64,000 nt of DNA from an uncultured Oscillospiraceae bacterium (GTDB lineage: Bacteria > Bacillota > Clostridia > Oscillospirales > Oscillospiraceae), in the NCBI GenBank assembly GCA_934667095.1, contig CAKULE010000010.1:31089-95088 (forward strand). Direction: 5' to 3'. Under the pieces are notes generated by a model. The model had not been told where the DNA came from. It made no database searches and saw only the letters and a program-made list of their open reading frames with translations. The position numbers and the translations under genes are program-made. Numbering within the stretch: position 1 is the stretch's first letter; each line of letters begins with the position of its first letter. Of this stretch, positions 1 through 9,453 are shown in pieces.

Positions 1-72
1 CTGAAACCGGATTTAAATTTATGTTAACTTTTTGTGACCTCAGGAAAACGAAAAAGTTACAAAAGGTTACAA

Positions 73-108
73 AAAAGTGGTCCACGGCATATGCCGTGGA
101 CCACTTTT
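73..108 (-). terminator. Perfect 36-bp palindromic terminator
   Basis: Two 18-base arms (73-90 and 91-108) are exact reverse complements and end in TTTT on both strands. It lies just past the stop codon of the PucR-type regulator and could also stop rightward transcription entering from outside the window. Confidence 0.8.
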
Positions 109-121
109 ATTGACTGGTAGG

Positions 122-1213
122 TCAGGACTCCACGCCCCGGGACACCAGATACTTCTTGACCATGAGGGCCACCTTGAATGTGATGGCGTCGTCGAACTCC
201 CGCAGGTCCAGTCCGGTGAGCTTCTTGATCTTCTCCAGACGGTACACAAGGGTGTTCCGGTGGACGAAGAGCTTCCGGGCGGTCTCGGAGACGTTCAGGT
301 TATTCTCGAAGAACTTGTTGATGGTGAACAGGGTCTCCTGATCCAGCGCGTCAATGGGGTTCTTCTTGAAGACCTCCTGCAGGAACATCTCGCAGAGGGT
401 GGTGGGCAGCTGATAGATCAGACGGCCAATGCCCAGATTCTCGTAGGTGATGATGGAGCGCTCGGTGTCGAAGACCTTACCTACCTCAATGGCCACCTGC
501 GCCTCCTTATAGGCCCGGGCCAGATCGCGGACATGGTTGACCACGGTGCCGACGCCCACCACGGTCTTGATGCCCAACTCGTGGAGGATGGCGTCCTGAA
601 CGGTCTGGGCGATCTTCTGGGCCTCGCGGCTGTCGCTGCCGTCGTTCAGCTGCTTGACCAGAGCCACGTCGGTCTCGCTGATGGAGAGGACATAGTCCAC
701 CTGCCGGTCCGGGAAGAGGTTGGACACCACGTCCACGGCGGCGATGTCGGGCTCGCCCAGCTGGCGGATGAGGATAACCGCGCGGGGCACCTCGGAGACG
801 AAGTGCAGTTCCTTGGCACGGACGTAGATGTCACCCAGCAGGATGTTGTCGGAGAGGATGTTCTTCACGAAGGTGGACTTGTCGTGCTTCTCCTCGTAAT
901 AGGTCTTGGCGCCGTTGAGGGCAATGGCCGCCATGGAGCACAGCAGGGCGGCCTGCTCGTCCTCGCCGCGGGCGAAGGCGGCGTAATCAAACTGGCCGTT
1001 CCAGCCGCTGAGCGTCTTGAAGGTGTAGCCGTCACAGACGGCGGAGCCCTCGGGCTCGGCCAGCAACATGGCGGCGGCGTGGCTCCACTTTTCGCCGATG
1101 CAGGACAGCTCGTTACAGGCGATCACTGTCCCCTGCTCATCAATGACGCCGATGGCGCGGTCGGAACAGTCCTTCATCTGGAGGACGATGCTCTGAAAAA
1201 TACGGCTGGACAT
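122..1213 (-). CDS. PucR/CdaR-type transcriptional regulator
   Basis: This 363-residue protein ends in a PucR-type helix-turn-helix (about residues 300-355), with the typical segment NNLNVSETARKLFVHRNTL followed by YRLEKIKKLTGLDLR. The middle part (about 125-270) resembles the degenerate GGDEF-like module of CdaR/PucR activators, and the N-terminal 120 residues look like a small ligand-sensing domain. Family members activate purine or sugar-diacid catabolic genes, but no such genes sit nearby, so the target and ligand are unknown. It is monocistronic, with its own consensus promoter and a strong terminator. The family assignment is secure; the physiological role is open. Confidence 0.85.
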   Translation of the reverse strand: MSSRIFQSIVLQMKDCSDRAIGVIDEQGTVIACNELSCIGEKWSHAAAMLLAEPEGSAVCDGYTFKTLSGWNGQFDYAAFARGEDEQAALLCSMAAIALNGAKTYYEEKHDKSTFVKNILSDNILLGDIYVRAKELHFVSEVPRAVILIRQLGEPDIAAVDVVSNLFPDRQVDYVLSISETDVALVKQLNDGSDSREAQKIAQTVQDAILHELGIKTVVGVGTVVNHVRDLARAYKEAQVAIEVGKVFDTERSIITYENLGIGRLIYQLPTTLCEMFLQEVFKKNPIDALDQETLFTINKFFENNLNVSETARKLFVHRNTLVYRLEKIKKLTGLDLREFDDAITFKVALMVKKYLVSRGVES

Positions 1214-1281
1214 GGTTCAGTTTCCCCTTTCAAAGATCCGGCGCAGCAAACGCGCCGCTACTTTCCGCTGGTCATGCCGCT

Positions 1282-1310
1282 ATTATACCTGTTTCCCTTG
1301 CTAACTTCAA
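1282..1310 (-). promoter_or_regulatory. Promoter of the PucR-type regulator
   Basis: On the minus strand TTGAAG (1310-1305) and TATAAT (1287-1282) are separated by 17 bases, giving a sigma-A type promoter with a leader of about 65 bases. Confidence 0.75.
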
Positions 1311-1354
1311 TAGTTTTTTTGAATTTTTTTGTGGATTTTGCCGTTCTTTTTGAC

Positions 1355-2053
1355 TCAATGACGGAAAAGAGCCTGAATCTCCTCCTCTGTTAGTGCTCTC
1401 CACCCACCGGGAGGGAGCTCCGGGTCCATCGCCAGGGGCCCGAACCGCAGGCGTTTCAGGTAGGTCACAGGCTTCCCCCGGGCGGCCAGCATCCGCTTGA
1501 TCTGGTGGTATTTTCCCTCATGCAGGGTGATGTACGCGCTGCGGGCCCCGGGCAGGAGCTCCAGCTCCCCGGGGAGGCAGGTGTAGCCGTCCGCCAGCGT
1601 GACGCCCTCCGTCACCGCCCGGCAGTCGTCCCCGTCCAGCAGGCCATCCACCTCCACGTAGTAGACCTTGTCCACGTGGCTCCTGGGGGCCAGCAGGCGG
1701 TGGGCCAGCGGGCCGTCATTGGTCAAGAGAAGCAGGCCCTCGGTGTCCTTGTCCAGCCGGCCGGCGGGGAACAGCCCCAGCCGCCGGTACTTCTGCGGCA
1801 GAAGGGAGAGCACCGTGGGCTCCCGGGGGTCCTCGGTGGCGGAGACCAGCCCGGCGGGCTTGTGGAGCATCAGGTACACCGGCCCGGAGGCGATGGGCCC
1901 GCCGTCCACCGCCACCCGCTCCGGCTCTGCCTTGGCCTCCGGTTGGCGGCAGGGCGCTCCGTCCACCGTCACCCGGCCCGCCCGGATGAGGTCCCGGGCC
2001 TCCTTCCGGCTCCACTCCCCTGTGTTGGCCACAAGCTTGTCCAGTCGCTCCAT
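1355..2053 (-). CDS. RsuA/RluB/RluE-family pseudouridine synthase
   Basis: The 232-residue protein has an N-terminal S4 RNA-binding domain (MERLDKLVANTG onward) and a pseudouridine synthase domain with the catalytic motif GRLDKDTEGLLLLTNDG, where the Asp of RLD is the nucleophile. It should isomerise a uridine in rRNA. The short S4-plus-catalytic layout and the GxxHQIKRM segment (here KYHQIKRML) suit RsuA, which modifies 16S rRNA, but RluB/E-like activity on 23S rRNA cannot be excluded. I chose the ATG at 2053 because AGAGGAGG precedes it; an in-frame extension to 2116 has no ribosome binding site. Confidence 0.88.
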   Translation of the reverse strand: MERLDKLVANTGEWSRKEARDLIRAGRVTVDGAPCRQPEAKAEPERVAVDGGPIASGPVYLMLHKPAGLVSATEDPREPTVLSLLPQKYRRLGLFPAGRLDKDTEGLLLLTNDGPLAHRLLAPRSHVDKVYYVEVDGLLDGDDCRAVTEGVTLADGYTCLPGELELLPGARSAYITLHEGKYHQIKRMLAARGKPVTYLKRLRFGPLAMDPELPPGGWRALTEEEIQALFRH

Positions 2054-2081
2054 AGCTCTGCCTCCTCTGTTTTCTGCTCCG

Positions 2082-2090
2082 ATTATATCA
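2082..2090 (-). promoter_or_regulatory. Extended -10 promoter of the pseudouridine synthase gene
   Basis: TGATATAAT on the minus strand is an extended -10 box about 30 bases upstream of the chosen start; no good -35 box is visible. Confidence 0.5.
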
Positions 2091-2146
2091 TATCCCGGCG
2101 GAAAAATACATAGCATATAACATCAATCGGAACGGGAGTGGTGCGG

Positions 2147-2614
2147 ATGTTCGTCATAACGGCCCGGATACCCAAGAGAAAGCTGCTGGCGGGGGCCATC
2201 ACCGCCCTGTGCTGCTGTCTGGCGGCGGGGGCCATCCTGCTGGCCGCCATGGGGCGGCGGATCTCCCCCGCGCTGGCGGAAGTCAGCGGCCTGCTGGGCG
2301 AGGATGAGCGGGCGGCCTATCTGGCGGAGCTGGGCTGGGAGATCGGCGGGGATCCCACCGTTGACGAACTGCTCATCCCCCGGAGCTTCGATGAGAGCTA
2401 TGACAGCTATCTGGCCCTCCAGACCCAGCAGGGCTTCGACCTGAGCCGCTGGCGGGGAAAGGTCGTCAAGCGGTACACCTATACCATCGCTAACTGGCCG
2501 GAGGAGGGGCAGGAGATGCGGATCGCCCTGCTGCTGCGGCGGGGCACGGTCATCGGCGGGCACATCCAGTCCGCCGACGGGAGCATGGTGCTGCCACTGA
2601 GTGGCAAAAAATAA
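2147..2614 (+). CDS. DUF4830-type membrane-anchored protein
   Basis: This 155-residue protein has one N-terminal membrane segment (about residues 10-32, rich in Ala, Leu and Cys) followed by an extracytoplasmic domain. The pattern AAYLAELGWEI ... LLIPRSFDESYDSYLALQ ... GFDLSRWRGKVVKRYTYTI matches the DUF4830 domain of Clostridia as I know it. Function is unknown. I prefer the ATG at 2147, preceded by GGGAG, over a GTG three codons upstream. It is transcribed divergently from the pseudouridine synthase gene and stands alone. Confidence 0.75.
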   Translation: MFVITARIPKRKLLAGAITALCCCLAAGAILLAAMGRRISPALAEVSGLLGEDERAAYLAELGWEIGGDPTVDELLIPRSFDESYDSYLALQTQQGFDLSRWRGKVVKRYTYTIANWPEEGQEMRIALLLRRGTVIGGHIQSADGSMVLPLSGKK

Positions 2615-2648
2615 AAAATGCGCCCACGAGCCAGGCTCATGGGCGCGT
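2613..2648 (-). terminator. Shared terminator between convergent genes
   Basis: Stem GCGCCCAcGAGCC / GGCTCaTGGGCGC is followed on the minus strand by a long T-rich tail, so it mainly serves the leftward membrane-protein gene ending at 2662. It may also stop the DUF4830 gene. Confidence 0.75.
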
Positions 2649-2661
2649 TCCCTTATCCGGT

Positions 2662-3213
2662 TTACAGGACTTTATAGCTCTTGCAGAGGAAGATCATATA
2701 GAGCACATAGCCCACCAACTGGGCAATGATCAGGACGATGGCCACGATCCCGGCCACGAGATTCAGAATGGGGATCAGGACGAGGAGCCGCACAACCACG
2801 GTCACGAGGGCGCAGATCAGATAGATCAGCCACACAGTGCGGCCCTTGGCGGACTGCTCCTCCTGCCCCACGGCGTGGAGCAGGTTGGCCGTGGTGGTGC
2901 AGACATAGTAGACCACGGCCAGACCGAGGACGGTGTTGGCAATGCTCAGCAGGCTCTTCAGCAGGCTGCCGTCTTTGCAGAAGGCGGAGATCAGGTTGAC
3001 CACGACCTCGGCGATCGTCAGGTAGAAGGCGGTACGGTAGCCCTCGTCGTCACCAGCGGCCTTGAACAGACCGTAGGCGGTCAGCACGGGGCCCACGATG
3101 CACAGGATCACGCCGATCACAGAGGCCAGGGACAGGAAAATGCCGACCAGGGAGATGATCTCCCCGTAGAACATCAGCTTCAGGCCGTCCGCGGCCATGG
3201 GATAGCTCTTCAT
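2662..3213 (-). CDS. Multi-pass membrane protein of unknown function
   Basis: The 183-residue protein is almost entirely hydrophobic. At least five membrane segments are visible (near residues 13-52, 62-80, 85-105, 125-145 and 148-178), separated by short charged loops. I do not recognise a family. The AAGGAGG at 3219-3225 supports the ATG at 3213. It lies 42 bases downstream of the MscS gene on the same strand and is probably co-transcribed with it, ending at the terminator at 2613-2648. No catalytic or binding motif is visible. Confidence 0.7.
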   Translation of the reverse strand: MKSYPMAADGLKLMFYGEIISLVGIFLSLASVIGVILCIVGPVLTAYGLFKAAGDDEGYRTAFYLTIAEVVVNLISAFCKDGSLLKSLLSIANTVLGLAVVYYVCTTTANLLHAVGQEEQSAKGRTVWLIYLICALVTVVVRLLVLIPILNLVAGIVAIVLIIAQLVGYVLYMIFLCKSYKVL

Positions 3214-3255
3214 AAAATAACTTCCTCCTTGAATTTCTCTTACTCTGAATTTCCC

Positions 3256-4071
3256 TTACTCTTTTACCATATGCACATTGACATGAGGATAGGTCATTTC
3301 GATGCCGGCCCGGTCAAAGGCGGGCTTCATGCCATCCAGCAGGTCAAAATACACATCCCAGAAGTCGGCGCTGGCACACCAGACCCGCACCACGTACTCG
3401 ATAGCGTTGTCGCCGTAGTTGCTCACCCGGACCGTGGGGGCGGGATCGCTGAGCGTGCCGGGGGTGGATCGGATCAGGCCCAGCAGGGTCTTCTCCACCA
3501 GCTCCACAGGCGCATCGTAGGAGGCGCTGACCTTGTGCTCTACCCGGCGGGTGGGCTGGCTGGAGTAGTTTGTGATGGTGGCGCCGATGACAGCGCTGTT
3601 GGGCAGCTGGATCAGCTTGTTGTCCGGGGTGAGGAGCTTGGTGTAGAACAGGCCCATGTCCTGCACGGTGCCGGAGCAGCCGCCGCACTCCACGAAGTCG
3701 CCCTCCTGAAAAGGCTTGGACGCGATGAGCTGCACTCCGCCGGCCACATTCCCGAGGAAATTCTGCACTGCCAGCGAGACGGCCAAGCCGGCCACAGAGA
3801 GGACGGCCACCAGAGAGGTCACGGGGATGTTCAGGTAGCCCATGATGATGATCACGGCAATGAACAGCAGGACCAGCTTGACGGTGAAGCGGATCATCTT
3901 TTTGATCTTATGGTCCAGCTCGGACCTGGACAGGCCCTGATCCAGCAGCTTCAGGACCAGCTTGATGGCCACCAGACAGAGCACGGCCAGCAGGACCGCC
4001 CACAGGAGCTTGCCGAGGGCAAAGCCGGCGATCTGGGTGGCGAGCAAATCTTTCACAGAAAGTGCCTCCAA
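3256..4071 (-). CDS. mscS: Small-conductance mechanosensitive ion channel (MscS family)
   Basis: This 271-residue protein has three N-terminal membrane helices (to about residue 115), then the MscS pore helix and beta domain. The pore-lining Gly/Ala-rich helix followed by FLGNVAGGVQLIASKPFQEGDFVE (read as two parts) is diagnostic. The length is close to the 286 residues of E. coli MscS. It should open under membrane tension to release solutes on hypo-osmotic shock. It has its own promoter at 4093-4121 and is followed by a small membrane-protein gene. The family call is firm; symbol by family. Confidence 0.92.
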   Translation of the reverse strand: MEALSVKDLLATQIAGFALGKLLWAVLLAVLCLVAIKLVLKLLDQGLSRSELDHKIKKMIRFTVKLVLLFIAVIIIMGYLNIPVTSLVAVLSVAGLAVSLAVQNFLGNVAGGVQLIASKPFQEGDFVECGGCSGTVQDMGLFYTKLLTPDNKLIQLPNSAVIGATITNYSSQPTRRVEHKVSASYDAPVELVEKTLLGLIRSTPGTLSDPAPTVRVSNYGDNAIEYVVRVWCASADFWDVYFDLLDGMKPAFDRAGIEMTYPHVNVHMVKE

Positions 4072-4092
4072 TACGAGAAAATATCGAGGAAG

Positions 4093-4121
4093 ATTGTATC
4101 ACAACGTGGGGAAAAAGGCAA
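4093..4121 (-). promoter_or_regulatory. Promoter of the mscS gene
   Basis: TTGCCT (4121-4116) and TACAAT (4098-4093) on the minus strand with a 17-base spacer, about 22 bases from the start codon. Confidence 0.65.
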
Positions 4122-4140
4122 GCGGGTGCAGCAAAAAAGG

Positions 4141-4245
4141 GGCGGCCGCAAAAAGCCCCCCGGCCCTGCTGGGCCGGGGGGGCTTGGGAAAGTAATTTTA
4201 CAAATTACTCGTCGATCTCGATGACGACGCCGGAACCAACGGTGC
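4141..4245 (-). repeat. Ghost copy of the tuf 3' end with its terminator
   Basis: These 105 bases repeat 4374-4478 with only two single-base length differences in homopolymer runs. The copy holds the last 13 codons of tuf (ending in IEIDE and TAA), the spacer and the GC-rich terminator, but nothing of the rest of the gene. It lies 128 bases past the terminator of the intact tuf gene, in the same orientation. Confidence 0.9.
4150..4184 (-). terminator. Terminator inside the tuf ghost
   Basis: Stem AGCCCCCCGGCCC with loop TGCT, followed by a T-run on the minus strand. It is a near-exact duplicate of the tuf terminator at 4383-4418. Confidence 0.75.
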
Positions 4246-4382
4246 AGCCAGCCCCAGACGGCGTTCGCCGTCCGGGGGCCCCATGATTGAATCCAAACCG
4301 TCGGAAATGAATTCCGCCGGTTTCAAGGTTTTGCTGCGCAAAACGCTTGGACGGCGCAGTCCGCGCCGAGGAGGGCGGCCGC

Positions 4383-4418
4383 AAAAAAGCCCCCCGGCCC
4401 TGCTGGGCCGGGGGGCTT
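4383..4418 (-). terminator. Terminator of the str operon
   Basis: Stem AGCCCCCCGGCCC / GGGCCGGGGGGCT with loop TGCT and six T on the minus strand, 20 bases past the tuf stop codon. Confidence 0.85.
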
Positions 4419-4437
4419 GGGAAAGTAATTTTACAAA

Positions 4438-5640
<1,203 letters not shown>

Positions 5641-5762
5641 TTTGAGTTTCCTCCTTGTACTGTCTGAAATTTAAATTTAGTCTGCTTAGAGGCCCATTGA
5701 TGGACCTATTTTATCTCATGCCGGGAGAAATTGCAAGAGCCATTTCCCCTTGGGAGACATGC

Positions 5763-7874
5763 TCAGCCCTCGTCCTTGTGGCCGCGCTGAGCGATGATCT
5801 TGTCGGCAATGCTCTTGGGGATCTCCACGTAGCTGTGGGGCTCCATGGTGTACTGACCGCGGCCCTGAGTGGAGGAGCGCAGGTCGGTGGCATAGCCGAA
5901 CATGTTGGCAAGAGGCACCAGAGCGTCCACCTGAGTGGCGCCGGGGCGGCTCTCCTGACCCTGAATCTGACCGCGGCGGGAGTTCAGGTCGCCGATGACG
6001 TTGCCCAGATACTCGTCAGGCACGATGACGGAGACCTTCATCATGGGCTCCAGCAGGCAGGGATTCGCCTTGCGGCAGGCCTCCTTGAAGGCCATGGAGC
6101 CGGCGATCTTAAAGGCCATCTCGGAGGAGTCCACCTCGTGGTAGGAGCCGAAGGTCAGATGGACCTTCACGTCCACAACGGGGTAGCCAGCCAGAACGCC
6201 GGACTGCATGGCGCCCTGAATACCAGCGTCGATGGCGGGGATATACTCCTTGGGAATGACGCCGCCGGTGATCTCATTGAGGAACTCATAGCCCTTGCCG
6301 GACTCGTTGGGTTCCACAGTGATGCGGCAGTGGCCGTACTGGCCCTTACCGCCGGACTGACGGGCATACTTGGTATCCTGCTCGACGGACTTCTTGATGG
6401 TCTCCTTATAGGCGACCTGAGGCGCGCCCACGTTGGCCTCGACCTTGTACTCACGGAGCAGACGGTCAACGATGATCTCCAGATGGAGCTCGCCCATACC
6501 GGCGATGATGGTCTGGCCGGTCTCCTCGTCGGTGTAGGTCTTGAAGGTGGGGTCCTCCTCGGCCAGCTTCATCAGGGCGATGCCCATCTTCTCCTGGCCA
6601 GCCTTGGTCTTGGGCTCGATAGCCACGCGGATAACGGGCTCGGGGAACTCCATGGACTCCAGAATGATGGGAGCCTTCTCGTCGCACAGGGTATCGCCGG
6701 TGGTGGAGTTTTTCAGGCCGACCACGGCGGCGATGTCGCCGGAGAAGACCTCTTCGATGTCCTCACGGTGATTGGCGTGCATCTGGAGGATACGGCCAAT
6801 GCGCTCCTTCACCTTCTTGGTGGAGTTGAGCACAGTGGAGCCGGATACCAGAGTACCGGAATACACACGGATGAAGGACAGACGGCCCACAAAGGGGTCG
6901 GTCATAATCTTGAAGGCCAGAGCGGAGAAGGGGGCGCTGTCGTCGGCGGGACGCTCGTCCTCCTCCTCGGTGTCGGGATTGGTGCCCTTGATGGCCGGGA
7001 TGTCCAGCGGGGAGGGCATATAATCCACGATAGCGTCCAGCAGCTTCTGAACGCCCTTGTTGCGGTAAGAAGTACCGCAGACCACGGGGACCATCAGGTT
7101 GTCGATGGTGCCGCGGCGGATGACTTTGCGGATCAGGTCGGTGGGGATCTCCTTCTCCTCCAGGGCCAGCTCCATAATCTCATCATCCAAATCGGCGCAG
7201 GCGTCGATCAGCTTGGTGCGATACTCCTGAGCAAGCTCCATCATATCCTCGGGGATGGCCTCCACGCGCATGTCCTTGCCCATCTCATCGTAGTAGATGT
7301 CGGCGTCCATCTCCACCAGGTCGATGATGCCGCGGAAGGTATCCTCGGAGCCGATGGGGAGCTGGATGGGGACAGCGTTGCACTTCAGACGGTCATGGAT
7401 CATGTGCAGAACATTGTAGAAGTCTGCACCCATGATGTCCATCTTGTTGACGTAGATCATACGGGGGACCTTATAGTGGTCCGCCTGACGCCACACAGTC
7501 TCGGACTGGGGCTCCACGCCGCCCTTGGCGCACATGACGGTCACAGAGCCGTCCAGCACGCGCAGGGAACGCTCCACCTCGACGGTAAAGTCCACGTGGC
7601 CCGGAGTATCAATGATGTTGATACGGGTCTGGGGAAACTGGTTGGCAGTTCCCTTCCAGAAACAGGTGGTAGCGGCGGAGGTAATGGTGATGCCGCGCTC
7701 CTGCTCCTGAGCCATCCAGTCCATGGTGGCAGTGCCGTCATGGGTCTCACCGATCTTGTAGTTGACACCGGTGTAGTACAGGATACGCTCGGTCGTGGTG
7801 GTCTTACCGGCGTCGATGTGGGCCATGATGCCGATATTTCTGGTGTTGGCCAGAGATGTTTTTCTGTTTGCCAT
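5763..7874 (-). CDS. fusA: Elongation factor G
   Basis: The 703-residue GTPase catalyses ribosomal translocation and, with RRF, ribosome recycling. It has the P-loop AHIDAGKT (residues 18-25), RGITI, DTPGHVDF, NKMD, domain IV with YGHCRITVEP and the C-terminal domain V. Length and all G motifs are normal, so it should be active. It lies 18 bases downstream of rpsG in the str operon, and its codon use is strongly biased to C- and G-ending codons like the other ribosomal genes here. Confidence 0.98.
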   Translation of the reverse strand: MANRKTSLANTRNIGIMAHIDAGKTTTTERILYYTGVNYKIGETHDGTATMDWMAQEQERGITITSAATTCFWKGTANQFPQTRINIIDTPGHVDFTVEVERSLRVLDGSVTVMCAKGGVEPQSETVWRQADHYKVPRMIYVNKMDIMGADFYNVLHMIHDRLKCNAVPIQLPIGSEDTFRGIIDLVEMDADIYYDEMGKDMRVEAIPEDMMELAQEYRTKLIDACADLDDEIMELALEEKEIPTDLIRKVIRRGTIDNLMVPVVCGTSYRNKGVQKLLDAIVDYMPSPLDIPAIKGTNPDTEEEDERPADDSAPFSALAFKIMTDPFVGRLSFIRVYSGTLVSGSTVLNSTKKVKERIGRILQMHANHREDIEEVFSGDIAAVVGLKNSTTGDTLCDEKAPIILESMEFPEPVIRVAIEPKTKAGQEKMGIALMKLAEEDPTFKTYTDEETGQTIIAGMGELHLEIIVDRLLREYKVEANVGAPQVAYKETIKKSVEQDTKYARQSGGKGQYGHCRITVEPNESGKGYEFLNEITGGVIPKEYIPAIDAGIQGAMQSGVLAGYPVVDVKVHLTFGSYHEVDSSEMAFKIAGSMAFKEACRKANPCLLEPMMKVSVIVPDEYLGNVIGDLNSRRGQIQGQESRPGATQVDALVPLANMFGYATDLRSSTQGRGQYTMEPHSYVEIPKSIADKIIAQRGHKDEG

Positions 7875-7892
7875 GTTACCTCTCCAACTCGA

Positions 7893-8363
7893 TTACCAAC
7901 GGTAGTGGGCAAACGCCTTGTTTGCCTCAGCCATCTTGTGGGTATCCTCGCGCTTCTTGACAGCGGAGCCGGTGTTGTTGGCAGCGTCCATCAGCTCGGC
8001 GGCCAGACGCTCCTTCATGGTCTTCTCGCCGCGGTTGCGGGAGTAAGTGGTCAGCCAGCGCAGGCCAAGGGTCTGACGGCGCTCGGGGCGGACCTCCATG
8101 GGCACCTGATAGGTGGAGCCGCCCACACGGCGGGACTTGGTCTCCAGAGACGGCATGATGTTCTCCATGGCAGCATGGAAGACATCAAGGGGCTCCTGAC
8201 CAGTCTTTTCCTTGATGATGTCGAACGCACCGTAGACGACCTTCTGGGCGACGCCCTTCTTGCCGTCGAGCATGATGCTGTTCACGAGCTTAGTGACTAA
8301 GACGGAATTATACAGCGGATCCGGCAGGACTTCCCGCTTGGGTACGTTTCCTCTTCTGGGCAC
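7893..8363 (-). CDS. rpsG: 30S ribosomal protein S7
   Basis: This 156-residue protein has the S7 signature DPLYNSVLVTKLVNSIMLDGKK and ends KAFAHYRW. It nucleates assembly of the 16S rRNA 3' domain and forms part of the mRNA exit channel. The length matches the family. It sits between rpsL and fusA in the str operon, 164 bases after rpsL; AAGGAGG precedes its ATG. In E. coli S7 represses its own operon by binding the rpsL-rpsG spacer. The spacer here contains hairpins, but I cannot show an S7 site. Confidence 0.98.
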   Translation of the reverse strand: MPRRGNVPKREVLPDPLYNSVLVTKLVNSIMLDGKKGVAQKVVYGAFDIIKEKTGQEPLDVFHAAMENIMPSLETKSRRVGGSTYQVPMEVRPERRQTLGLRWLTTYSRNRGEKTMKERLAAELMDAANNTGSAVKKREDTHKMAEANKAFAHYRW

Positions 8364-8527
8364 TTTGCTTCCCTCCTTCTTATGAAATAGAAATCATAGG
8401 TACTCAGGCTGTGTGCAGCCTGTGTAATGCCTGTCCGAGGCCGACCCATATTTATATGGTATCAACGCTCGGCAAGGCAGCTTGCCTTGCGCAAACGCAC
8501 AATGCAATTCAGTTGGGCAGAAGAAGC
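8364..8527 (-). promoter_or_regulatory. rpsL-rpsG spacer, possible S7 autoregulatory site
   Basis: A 164-base gap inside the operon with no ORF. It contains a strong inverted repeat (GGCAAG-GCAG-CTTGCC near 8471-8486). The position is that of the S7 translational operator in E. coli; a regulatory function here is inferred only. Confidence 0.35.
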
Positions 8528-8971
8528 TTACTTCTTCTTGGCGGCAACGCCGCCCTTGCCGGCCTTGGGCCGCTTGGCGCCGTACTTGGAACGGCCCTGC
8601 ATACGGCCGTTGACGCCCTGAGTGTCCAGAGTGCCGCGAATGATGTGGTAACGGACGCCGGGGAGGTCCTTAACACGGCCGCCGCGGATCATGACCACAG
8701 AGTGCTCCTGCAGGTTATGGCCGATACCGGGAATGTAGGCAGTGACCTCGTAGCCATTGGTCAGACGCACACGGGCGATCTTACGCAGAGCGGAGTTCGG
8801 CTTCTTAGGAGTGGAAGTACGAACGGCAGTGCAGACGCCGCGCTTCTGAGGGGAGGGCAGGTCGGTCTCCTTGTTCTTCAGGGTGTTCAGACCATGCTGC
8901 ATGGCGGGGGAGGTGGACTTGTAGGTCACCTTCTCGCGACCCTTGCGCACCAGTTGGTTAAAAGTAGGCAT
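8528..8971 (-). CDS. rpsL: 30S ribosomal protein S12
   Basis: The 147-residue decoding-centre protein carries PQKRGVC, the loop TPKKPNSALRK (residues 54-64) and RGGRVKDLPGVRYH. Lys57, equivalent to E. coli Lys43, and the second streptomycin-site Lys are both present, so there is no sign of streptomycin resistance. It is longer than the 124-residue E. coli protein, with extra residues near the N-terminus (about 20-33) and a basic tail ending KKK, as in some clostridia. It is the second gene of the str operon. Confidence 0.97.
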   Translation of the reverse strand: MPTFNQLVRKGREKVTYKSTSPAMQHGLNTLKNKETDLPSPQKRGVCTAVRTSTPKKPNSALRKIARVRLTNGYEVTAYIPGIGHNLQEHSVVMIRGGRVKDLPGVRYHIIRGTLDTQGVNGRMQGRSKYGAKRPKAGKGGVAAKKK

Positions 8972-9042
8972 GATGTTCCTCCTTTCAATAAATATATATT
9001 TTAACGAATCGCCCGGAGACTATTCGCTAAAACCGGAAAAAT

Positions 9043-9282
9043 TTACACGGAGGCGGCCACGGCGGCCCCCACGGCGATCTGGCAGGCCCGGCCCAGCTCA
9101 CGCATGTGCTCGGTCCACACCACGGGGACGTTCTTTTCGCCGGCCAGCTGCTCCAGCGGCTCGGTCAGGGCGGGGTCAGCGTCACGGGCCAGAAAAATGG
9201 CCTTGGCGCGCCCATCGTTCAGCGCACGGCGGGTCTGCTTGGCGCCGACCACGTTATCGCCTTGTTCCAGTTGGGTCAGCAC
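9043..9282 (-). CDS. L7Ae-family K-turn RNA-binding protein (YbxF-like)
   Basis: This 79-residue protein has the L7Ae/L30e fold pattern: GAKQTRRALNDGRAKAIFLARDADP, then VPVVWTEHMRELGRAC. Bacillus has a homologue (YbxF) at the same place, between rpoC and rpsL, that binds K-turn RNA. Here it is the first gene of the str operon, directly behind a strong promoter, because rpoBC are missing upstream. It lies 71 bases from rpsL. The exact RNA target is not known. Confidence 0.88.
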   Translation of the reverse strand: MLTQLEQGDNVVGAKQTRRALNDGRAKAIFLARDADPALTEPLEQLAGEKNVPVVWTEHMRELGRACQIAVGAAVAASV

Positions 9283-9321
9283 GGCAGAGACCTCCTTTTA
9301 GACATATCAGCGCAATTTGGA

Positions 9322-9350
9322 ATTATAGCATAGCCGGCAAGCCCCGTCAA
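9322..9350 (-). promoter_or_regulatory. Promoter of the str operon
   Basis: TTGACG (9350-9345) and TATAAT (9327-9322) on the minus strand with 17 bases between. It is back-to-back with the gltX promoter. Confidence 0.8.
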
Positions 9351-9390
9351 GCGGTTTCGGGACTTATTTTACGATATTTTATCCCATCCC

Positions 9391-9419
9391 TTGCAAAACG
9401 CCGCAAAGGGCTCTATAAT
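9391..9419 (+). promoter_or_regulatory. Promoter of gltX
   Basis: TTGCAA (9391-9396) and TATAAT (9414-9419), 17-base spacer, 34 bases upstream of the gltX start. Confidence 0.8.
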
Positions 9420-9453
9420 GTAGACGAAATTACAGCCAACGGAGGTTTTTCAT

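Noticed and set aside
77..1393. Long plus-strand frame of 438 codons opposite the PucR-type regulator
   Set aside because: It is the antisense shadow of a gene with clear family motifs; composition is not protein-like. The same holds for the long antisense frames over tuf, fusA, pheT, hppA, the hydratase and the ABC genes.
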